A stretch of 64,000 bases of DNA from NCBI GenBank assembly GCA_945878355.1, contig CAMCTC010000002.1, positions 1 to 64,000 of the forward strand. The letters run 5' to 3'. Origin of the DNA: Bordetella parapertussis. Lineage in GTDB: Bacteria > Pseudomonadota > Gammaproteobacteria > Burkholderiales > Burkholderiaceae_C. A model generated the notes under the pieces. That model was given only the letters and a program-made list of their open reading frames with translations, had not been told where the DNA came from and did no database searches. Positions 57,815 through 64,000 of the stretch are shown here, one piece after another. Made by a program: the position numbers and the translations under genes. Each line of letters starts with the position of its first letter. Position 1 is the stretch's first letter.

Positions 57815-58927
57815 ATGGACCGAGACCGCATCCTGCTAACGCCAGGACCCTTGACGACGACACTGCGCACCAAGCTGGCGATGCTGCACGACTGGGGCTC
57901 TTGGGACGCGGACTTCATCGCCGTGACCGCCAGCGTTCGCCGCCGCCTGCTGGCGATCGTTCACGGTCAGGACAGCCATGTCGTCGTGCCCTTGCAAGGC
58001 AGCGGCACCTTCAGCGTCGAGGCTGCGGTGGCCACCGTCGTGCCCAGGGACGGCCATGTGCTGGTGCTCGACAACGGCGCTTACTGCAAGCGCGCGAGCA
58101 AGCTCACGCAGATGATGGGCCGGCGCTGCAGCGTGCTGCCCTTCCCCGAGGACGAGCCAGTCTCGGCCGCTGCGCTCGAAGCACGGCTGATCGCTGAGCC
58201 GTCGATCAGCCACGTCGTGCTGATCCACTGCGAGACCGGCGCCGGCGTCGCGAACCCGCTCGCCGCGGTGGCCGAGGTCTGCCAACGCCACGGCCGCGGC
58301 CTGGTCGTTGACGCGATGAGCAGCTTTGCCGCACTGCCGATCGACGCACGCGAGATCCGCTTCGACGCCTTGGTCGCGGCCAGCGGCAAATGCCTGGAAG
58401 GCGTTCCCGGCATGGGCTTTGTGTTCATCCGCAAGGCCGTGATCGAAGCCTGTGCAGGCCGCAGCCAGAGCCTGGCAATGGACCTGCACGACCAGTTCGA
58501 ATACATGGAAAAGACCGGCCAATGGCGATTCACGCCGCCAACCCATGTGGTGGTCGCGCTCAGCGAAGCGATTGCCCAGTTCGAGGAGGAAGGTGGCCAG
58601 ACCGCTCGATTGGCGCGTTATCAAGACAACTGCAAAACACTGATAGAAGGCCTGTCCGTGCTCGGACTCAAGCCTTTCCTCGCGTCAGAGCATCAGGCGC
58701 CGATCATCGTCACCTTCCACGCCCCTGAGCACCCGGCCTACGACTTCAAGCGCTTCTACGATGCGGTCAAGGCGCGCGGCTTCATGCTCTATCCGGGCAA
58801 GCTGACCCAGGTCGAGACCTTTCGCGTCGGCTGCATCGGCGCGATCGGCCGCATCGAGATGCAGCAGGCTGTCGCCGCCGTGGCCGACGCGATGCGCGAG
58901 CTCGGCCTGACCCGCCAGGCCGCTTGA
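57815..58927 (+). CDS. phnW: 2-Aminoethylphosphonate-pyruvate transaminase PhnW
   Basis: This pyridoxal-phosphate enzyme transfers the amino group of AEP to pyruvate, giving phosphonoacetaldehyde and alanine. The 370 residues start with the family segment [18 protein letters not shown], followed by [13 protein letters not shown] and [17 protein letters not shown]. The PLP lysine is in [15 protein letters not shown], which matches the PhnW motif. The ATG at 57815 has GGGAGG in the spacer just upstream. The product would feed PhnY and PhnA encoded on the other arm of the regulon. Confidence 0.94.
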   Translation: MDRDRILLTPGPLTTTLRTKLAMLHDWGSWDADFIAVTASVRRRLLAIVHGQDSHVVVPLQGSGTFSVEAAVATVVPRDGHVLVLDNGAYCKRASKLTQMMGRRCSVLPFPEDEPVSAAALEARLIAEPSISHVVLIHCETGAGVANPLAAVAEVCQRHGRGLVVDAMSSFAALPIDAREIRFDALVAASGKCLEGVPGMGFVFIRKAVIEACAGRSQSLAMDLHDQFEYMEKTGQWRFTPPTHVVVALSEAIAQFEEEGGQTARLARYQDNCKTLIEGLSVLGLKPFLASEHQAPIIVTFHAPEHPAYDFKRFYDAVKARGFMLYPGKLTQVETFRVGCIGAIGRIEMQQAVAAVADAMRELGLTRQAA

Positions 58928-58943
58928 CCCTCCAGGAGCACGC

Positions 58944-60323
58944 ATGGCCCGCAAGACATCTCCCGAACATCCGGCGATCACCGCGCTGCGCCAGTCCGGC
59001 GCCAATAAGGTCAAGGTCGCTTGCAGCGACATCGACGGCATCCTGCGCGGCAAGTACCTGCACAAGGACAAGTTCTTCGGCGCCGCCGAGCCTTACCCTC
59101 AGGGCGGCTTCGGTTTCTGCGATGTGGTGTTCGGCTGGGACTCGTCGGACCAGTGCTACGACAACGCCCAGGTCACCGGCTGGCAGCATGGATTCCCGGA
59201 CGCGCTGGCACGGGTCGACTTGGCGACCGCGCGCCGCGTGCCCTGGGACGACCAGGTGCCGTTCTTCCTCGGCGACTTCGTCAACGCCGACGGCTCGCCT
59301 TACGCGGTGTGCCCGCGGCAAACGCTCAAGCGGGTGCTCAAGCGTGCCGAGAAGCTGGGCTTGCTGCCGATGGCCGGGATGGAGTTCGAGTGGTTCAACT
59401 TCGCCGAGACGCCGCAGAGCTGGGCCGACAAGCGCGGCGTCGGCCCGACCAGTCTGACGCCAGGGATGTTCGGCTACTCGCTGCTGCGCATGGCCGACAA
59501 CAAACCCTTCTTCAACGCGCTGATGGACGAGATGCTGGCCTTCGGCGTGCCGATCGAGGGCCTGCACACCGAGACCGGCCCCGGTGTTTACGAGGTTGCG
59601 ATCACGTTCAGCGAGGCGCTGGAGGCGGCCGACCGGGCGATCCTGTTCAAGACCGGCGCCAAGGAGATCGGCAAACGCTTCGGCATCATGCCCAGCTTCA
59701 TGGCCAAGTGGAACCAGGCCTTGCCGGGCTGCTCGGGCCACATCCACCAGAGCCTGAGCGACGGCAAGAAAAACGTCTTCCACGACGCCAAACGGCCGAA
59801 CGCGATGAGCACGGTGTTCGAGAGCTACCTCGCCGGCCAGGTCGCCTGCCTGATGGAGTTCGCGCCGATGTTCTGGCCCACCGTCAACAGCTACAAACGC
59901 CTGGTCGACGGTTTCTGGGCACCGGTCAAGCCGACCTGGGGGCTGGACAACCGCACGGCCAGCTTCCGCGTGATCGCCGGGTCGCCCAAATCCACCCGGC
60001 TCGAGACCCGCTGCCCTGGCGCCGACGTCAACCCCTACCTGGCGATGGCCGCGGTGATCGCCGCCGGTCTGCACGGCGTCGAGCAAGGCCTGAAGCTGAC
60101 GACGCCGCCGATCACCGGCACCAACCAGGGGGCAGAGAACACACCGCGCGCACCGCGCTCGCTGATTCAAAGCACGCAGAACTTCAAGGTCTCGACGATC
60201 GCCCGCGACTGGTTCGGCGACACCTTCGTCGACCACTTCGCAGCGACCCGCGAGTGGGAACACCGCCAGTGGCAGGATGCGGTGACCGACTGGGAGCTCA
60301 AGCGCTATCTTGAGATCATCTGA
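58944..60323 (+). CDS. Glutamine synthetase-family enzyme (PuuA-like)
   Basis: The 459 residues have the glutamine synthetase fold: an N-terminal beta-grasp (VKVACSDIDGILRGKYL), the metal-binding GMEFEWFNF and HTETGPGVYEVAI, the ATP-binding GCSGHIHQSL and the C-terminal RLETRCPGADVNPYLAMAA. It lacks the GlnA adenylylation region and is closer to gamma-glutamylamide synthetases such as PuuA, which attach glutamate to amines. In this operon it may glutamylate an aminophosphonate or a derived amine, or assimilate the released nitrogen. It starts 16 bases after phnW. Confidence 0.88.
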   Translation: MARKTSPEHPAITALRQSGANKVKVACSDIDGILRGKYLHKDKFFGAAEPYPQGGFGFCDVVFGWDSSDQCYDNAQVTGWQHGFPDALARVDLATARRVPWDDQVPFFLGDFVNADGSPYAVCPRQTLKRVLKRAEKLGLLPMAGMEFEWFNFAETPQSWADKRGVGPTSLTPGMFGYSLLRMADNKPFFNALMDEMLAFGVPIEGLHTETGPGVYEVAITFSEALEAADRAILFKTGAKEIGKRFGIMPSFMAKWNQALPGCSGHIHQSLSDGKKNVFHDAKRPNAMSTVFESYLAGQVACLMEFAPMFWPTVNSYKRLVDGFWAPVKPTWGLDNRTASFRVIAGSPKSTRLETRCPGADVNPYLAMAAVIAAGLHGVEQGLKLTTPPITGTNQGAENTPRAPRSLIQSTQNFKVSTIARDWFGDTFVDHFAATREWEHRQWQDAVTDWELKRYLEII

Positions 60324-60370
60324 AGCCGGCCCGCGACAGCATCCCTTGAAGACCTTCCTGTGAACACCCC

Positions 60371-61504
60371 ATGAACATCCAGCGCTTCGCTTTCCCCACT
60401 GCGATCCACTTCGGCGCCGGCGCGCGCAAGCTGGTCGCCGCCCACCTGCTCGAACTCGGCTTCAAACGCCCACTGATCGTCACCGACCGGGCGCTGGCTG
60501 CGCTGCCGGTAGCAGCAGAGTTCAAGTCTCAGCTCGCTGGCCTGAACGTCGCGGTCTTCGACGGTGTGTTCGGCAACCCGAGCTGCGCGCAGGTGATGGC
60601 CGGTGCAGCGGCGTTCAAGACCCATCACGCAGACTGCGTGATCGGCTTCGGCGGCGGCGCGGCGCTAGACGTGTCGAAAGTGGTCGCGCTGATGGCGGTG
60701 CACGACGGCGACGTACTCGAGTACGTCTGGGACCACCCTGCGGTGCGGCCCATCGTCAACCCGCTGCCTTACCTGGTCGCACTGCCCACCACCTCGGGCA
60801 CCGGCTCGGAGGTCGGCCGCTCGTCGGTGGTCAGCGAGAACGACAGCCACCACAAGCGCACCGTGTTCAGCGCCAAGCTGCTGGCCAGTGCGGTGTTTGC
60901 CGACCCTGAGCTGACGCTGGCGCTGCCCGCCGCAGTGACCGCGGCCACCGGCATGGACGCCTTGACGCACAACATCGAGAGCTATCTCTCGCCGGCCTAC
61001 CACCCGCTGTGCGACGGCATCGCGCTCGAAGGCTTGCGCATCGGCGCGCGCGCGCTGGTGACTGCGGTCAACGAGCCCGGCAATCTGCAAGCCCGAACCG
61101 ACATGATGATGAGCTCGATGATGGGGGCGATCGCGTTCCAGAAAGACCTGGGATCGGTCCACGCCTGCGCCCACGCACTGGGCGCCGTCTGCGACATGCA
61201 CCACGGCCTGGCCAACGCGCTGATGATCGAGCCGGTTCTGGCCTGGAACTTCGAGGCCGTGCCGGCCAAATTCGACGAGCTCGCCCATGTCGCCGGCTTG
61301 AGCGGCGGCGGCTTCGCGCTGCTGGCCTGGCTCAAACAGCTCAAACAGCAGATCGGCATCCACGGCGGCCTGGCCGCACGCGGCGTGACGCCAGCGATGT
61401 TGCCGCGCCTGGTGCCGCTGGCGGTGACGGACTTCACCGGCCAGACCAACCCGCGACCCGCGACCGCGGCAGACTACGAGCGCTTGTTCCTGGAGGCGAT
61501 GTGA
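60371..61504 (+). CDS. Iron-containing alcohol dehydrogenase
   Basis: This 377-residue group III alcohol dehydrogenase has GGGAALDVSKVVALM in the NAD-binding half. The iron-binding region SVHACAHALGAVCDMHHGLANALM carries the metal His residues, and PTTSGTGSEVGRSSVVS is the typical active-site entrance. It could reduce phosphonoacetaldehyde to hydroxyethylphosphonate or oxidise an alcohol substrate; the sequence does not tell which. The stop overlaps the next start (GTGA). Confidence 0.9.
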   Translation: MNIQRFAFPTAIHFGAGARKLVAAHLLELGFKRPLIVTDRALAALPVAAEFKSQLAGLNVAVFDGVFGNPSCAQVMAGAAAFKTHHADCVIGFGGGAALDVSKVVALMAVHDGDVLEYVWDHPAVRPIVNPLPYLVALPTTSGTGSEVGRSSVVSENDSHHKRTVFSAKLLASAVFADPELTLALPAAVTAATGMDALTHNIESYLSPAYHPLCDGIALEGLRIGARALVTAVNEPGNLQARTDMMMSSMMGAIAFQKDLGSVHACAHALGAVCDMHHGLANALMIEPVLAWNFEAVPAKFDELAHVAGLSGGGFALLAWLKQLKQQIGIHGGLAARGVTPAMLPRLVPLAVTDFTGQTNPRPATAADYERLFLEAM

Positions 61505-62346
61505 ACGCGCCCGACAAAGCCACCAGCGCAAGGCCGCTGCTGATCGGCGTCTCGGCGCGGATCTACTACCCCGGCACACCCGGCATCAAGGTCAGCGGCG
61601 TCTGGACCAAGACGCTGCACTACCTGGAGCAATCGGTCGCGCATTGGGTGATGTCCGGCGGCGCCATGGCGGTGATGGTGCCGGCGGTAGACGCCGAGAG
61701 CGTCGTCAGGCGATCGGACATCCGGCTTGACGATTACGCCGCAGCACTCGACGGCCTGGTGCTGCAAGGCGGCAACGATGTCGCGCCTGAGAGCTATGGC
61801 GAGACACCGCAGCACGTCGACTGGCACGGCGATCGCATCCGCGACCGCTACGAACTCGAGCTGATCGAGGCATTCGTCAAGGCCGGCAAGCCGGTGTTCG
61901 GTGTCTGCCGGGGTTTCCAGCTGATCAACGTGATGTATGGCGGCACGCTGCTGCAAGACATCGCGACGCAGCGACCGGCCTCGAAGTCACACCGCGACGT
62001 GTCGATCTACGAGCGCCATGTCCACCCAGTCGACCTGGTGCCAGGCACCCGGCTGGCAGCGCTCTACCCCGGGGTGAGCCAAGTCGTCACCAACAGCATC
62101 CACCACCAGGGCATCAAAGATCTGGCGCCTGGCTTCATCGTCGAGGCGCGCTGCCCAGAGGACGGGATGATTGAGGCGATCCGCAAGCCGGGGTCTGGCT
62201 ATGTCGCTGCCGTGCAGTGGCACCCGGAGTTCCACGACGCGCAAGCGCTGGGCACCTTCGACGACGCGCCGATGCTGCGCGATTTCCTCGCCGCGGCGCA
62301 GCTTGCGCGCAGCGGCGCCGCAACAGCCCACCTGATCTCACCATGA
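61501..62346 (+). CDS. Gamma-glutamyl-GABA hydrolase-like class I amidotransferase (PuuD-like)
   Basis: The 281 residues have the class I glutamine amidotransferase triad: Cys in VFGVCRGFQLINVMYGG, and His and Glu in VQWHPEFHD. LVLQGGNDVAPESYG and the HHQGIKDLAPGF segment are typical of PuuD, which cuts the gamma-glutamyl bond of gamma-glutamyl-GABA. With the PuuA-like gene two positions upstream this forms a glutamylation-deglutamylation pair. The start is a GTG overlapping the dehydrogenase stop; the end overlaps the aldehyde dehydrogenase start (ATGA). Confidence 0.9.
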   Translation: MNAPDKATSARPLLIGVSARIYYPGTPGIKVSGVWTKTLHYLEQSVAHWVMSGGAMAVMVPAVDAESVVRRSDIRLDDYAAALDGLVLQGGNDVAPESYGETPQHVDWHGDRIRDRYELELIEAFVKAGKPVFGVCRGFQLINVMYGGTLLQDIATQRPASKSHRDVSIYERHVHPVDLVPGTRLAALYPGVSQVVTNSIHHQGIKDLAPGFIVEARCPEDGMIEAIRKPGSGYVAAVQWHPEFHDAQALGTFDDAPMLRDFLAAAQLARSGAATAHLISP

Positions 62347-63716
62347 CCCAGCTGCAGATCCACAACCCCGCCACTGGCGCGGTGATCACCGAGTTGCGCT
62401 GCGATGACGACGCCAGCGTGGCGGCCAAGACCGCCGCAGCGCGCGCCGCGCAGCCGGCCTGGCAGCGCGTGCCGATGGCCGACAAGCTGGCGATGGTCCA
62501 GCGCTTTCGGGCGATGCTGAGCGCAGAGCTAGAGACCCTGGCGGCCACGCTGACCCAGGAGGTTGGCAAGCCGATCTCGCAGTCGCGCAACGAGCTCAAC
62601 GGCCTGCTGCCGCGGATCGACTTCTTCCTCGAACAGGCCGAGGCCGCAGTCCGCGACCAGCATGTGTTCGATGACGGCGGCATGCACGAGCAGATCAGCC
62701 ACATCCCGCTCGGCGTGGTGGCCAACATCTCGGCCTGGAACTACCCATATTTCGTCGGCTGCAACGTGATCCTGCCAGCACTGCTGACCGGCAACACCGT
62801 GCTGTACAAGCCCTCTGAACACGCCACGCTGAGCGGCCTGCACATCACTCGGCTGCTGCACGCCAGCGGCGTGCCGGCCGACGCGCTGCAATGCCTGGTC
62901 GGCGCAGGCGCGGTCGGCACCGCATTGACCCGGCAGCGCGTCGACGGCGTGTTCTTCACCGGCAGCCATGCCACCGGCGCACGCATTGCCGCGCTGGTCG
63001 CGCCGCGCATGGTCAAGCTCCAACTCGAGCTCGGCGGCAAAGACCCGAGCTATGTGCGCGCCGACGCCGATCCCCGGGCCGCTGCCGAAAGCCTGGCCGA
63101 CGGCGCGATGTACAACACCGGCCAGAGCTGCTGCTCGGTCGAGCGAATCTATGTTCACGCCTCGGTCCACGACGCTTTCGTCGGCCACTTCCTGGCCGCT
63201 GTGGCGGCGCTGCGCATCGGCGACACTATGGACCCAGCGACCTCCGTCGGCGCGCTGACCCGCGCGCCGCAGCTCGACCTGTTGCAGGCCCAGGTCGACG
63301 AGGCGCTGGCGCTGGGTGCCACGCTGCGCTGTGGCGGCCACCGCCTGCCGGGGCCAGGTAACTGGTTCGAGCCCACGGTGCTGACCGAGGTCGACCACCG
63401 CATGGCGCTGATGCGCGAAGAGAGCTTCGGCCCGATCATCGGCATCCAGCAGGTCGGCAGCGACGACGAAGCGGTCGCGCTGATGAACGACAGCCGCTAC
63501 GGCCTGACCGCTGGCGTCTACAGCCGCGATGAGGCCAGGTCGCGCGAATTGCTCGACCGGGTCAACGCCGGCAGCGTTTACTGGAACTGCTGCGACCGGG
63601 TCAGCCCACGCCTGCCCTGGTCTGGCCAGGGCGACTCGGGCATCGGACTGACCTTGTCGACTGCTGGCATCCAGACTTTCACCCGGCCCAAGGCCTGGCA
63701 TCTGCGCCAGCCCTGA
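62343..63716 (+). CDS. Aldehyde dehydrogenase
   Basis: The 457 residues show NAD aldehyde dehydrogenase features: VVANISAWNYPYFVGCNVILP, LYKPSEHATLSG, KLQLELGGKDPSYV with the general-base Glu, and the catalytic Cys in NTGQSCCSVERIYV. EESFGPIIGIQQV and the C-terminal GDSGIGLTLSTAGI complete the pattern. It is a different family branch from phnY above. In a Puu-like route it would oxidise a glutamylated aldehyde. Its start overlaps the PuuD-like stop by 4 bases. Confidence 0.92.
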   Translation: MTQLQIHNPATGAVITELRCDDDASVAAKTAAARAAQPAWQRVPMADKLAMVQRFRAMLSAELETLAATLTQEVGKPISQSRNELNGLLPRIDFFLEQAEAAVRDQHVFDDGGMHEQISHIPLGVVANISAWNYPYFVGCNVILPALLTGNTVLYKPSEHATLSGLHITRLLHASGVPADALQCLVGAGAVGTALTRQRVDGVFFTGSHATGARIAALVAPRMVKLQLELGGKDPSYVRADADPRAAAESLADGAMYNTGQSCCSVERIYVHASVHDAFVGHFLAAVAALRIGDTMDPATSVGALTRAPQLDLLQAQVDEALALGATLRCGGHRLPGPGNWFEPTVLTEVDHRMALMREESFGPIIGIQQVGSDDEAVALMNDSRYGLTAGVYSRDEARSRELLDRVNAGSVYWNCCDRVSPRLPWSGQGDSGIGLTLSTAGIQTFTRPKAWHLRQP

Positions 63717-63728
63717 ACCAGAACGCGA

Positions 63729-64000
63729 TGCCCGGCAGGCTCAGGCTCACGCTGTTCGACCTCGACCACACGCTGCTCGAGGGCGACAGCGATGTGTTGT
63801 GGTGCGATTTCCTGATCGATCAGGGACGGCTGGACCGCGCGACCTTTGAGCCCCGCAACGCCGAGATGGCGCGCCAGTACCGCGCCGGCAAGGTCAGCAC
63901 CCAGGCGTTTTGCGACTTCTATGTCGCCACACTGGCCGGCCACAGCGCGAAGGATTGGGACCCGCTGCGACGCAAGTTCCTTGACACGGTGGTCGCGCCA
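63729..64000 (+). CDS. HAD-IB family hydrolase (5' part)
   Basis: The first 90 residues are visible before the window ends. LTLFDLDHTLLEGDSDVLWCDF contains the DxDxT nucleophile motif, and the following residues fit the helical cap of SerB-like HAD phosphatases (RNAEMARQYRAGKVSTQAF). It begins 12 bases after the aldehyde dehydrogenase stop, so it is probably in the same operon. A phosphatase acting on a phosphorylated product is possible, but the substrate is unknown. Confidence 0.85.

Noticed and set aside
59021..60313. 430-codon plus-strand open frame within the glutamine synthetase-like gene
   Set aside because: It is an alternative frame of a gene with conserved motifs; the protein is Arg-rich and has no recognisable fold.

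Overview
The window is a high-GC chromosomal segment of a Burkholderiales betaproteobacterium. The exact genus cannot be fixed from sequence alone. Support comes from the gene set: a lysine/alanine-repeat histone H1-like protein, a PilSR/AmpD block with a PP0621-type small protein, a Bug-family solute-binding protein, and nrdA/nrdB with NrdR boxes. There is no insertion sequence, phage module or CRISPR array. Coding density is very high and many neighbouring genes overlap by 4 bases.

From 1 to 36 kb the content is mainly housekeeping. It runs: the 3' end of smg; ybbN-yajC-secD-secF (minus); purE-purK-sua5 and a lipoprotein hydrolase; tsaB-rimI-UDG; glmU; a DUF6279-type lipoprotein; azlC-azlD; pgk, maeB, pyk, fba, purC; a TPR protein closed by a strong bidirectional terminator; the histone-like gene; nrdB and nrdA with an NrdR-type promoter; the minus-strand operon cytochrome c assembly protein-PP0621-pilS-pilR-ampD; ffh converging on ftsY; and a tRNA with a CAT anticodon.

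From 36 to 46 kb the content is accessory. An H-NS-like N-terminus is joined to a Sel1-like C-terminus. A small plus-strand group encodes a Bug protein, a signal-less ModA-like protein and an Asp/Glu racemase-like protein, facing an SDR. A compact minus-strand operon (45968 to 40701) then encodes two different exported caspase-fold (C14) proteins, an OmpA-like protein and a small exported protein. One caspase protein ends in DUF4384. The other carries a degenerate LytM-like domain and a long repetitive coiled coil before its caspase domain. This operon is the best candidate for an undescribed system here: a periplasmic or cell-wall-anchored caspase pair.

From 46 to 64 kb lies a divergent aminophosphonate (2-aminoethylphosphonate, AEP) catabolic regulon. 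Leftward from a shared operator at about 53.67 kb run phnR-phnA-phnY-phnZ-like-EamA transporter-dimethylglycine-dehydrogenase-like protein. Rightward run an AEP-type ABC transporter, phnW, and then a glutamine synthetase-like enzyme, an Fe-alcohol dehydrogenase, a PuuD-like amidotransferase, an aldehyde dehydrogenase and a HAD hydrolase cut by the window end. PhnW, PhnY and PhnA would take AEP to phosphonoacetaldehyde, phosphonoacetate and finally acetate plus phosphate. The extra genes suggest that N-methylated or gamma-glutamylated substrates may also be handled, which is inference.
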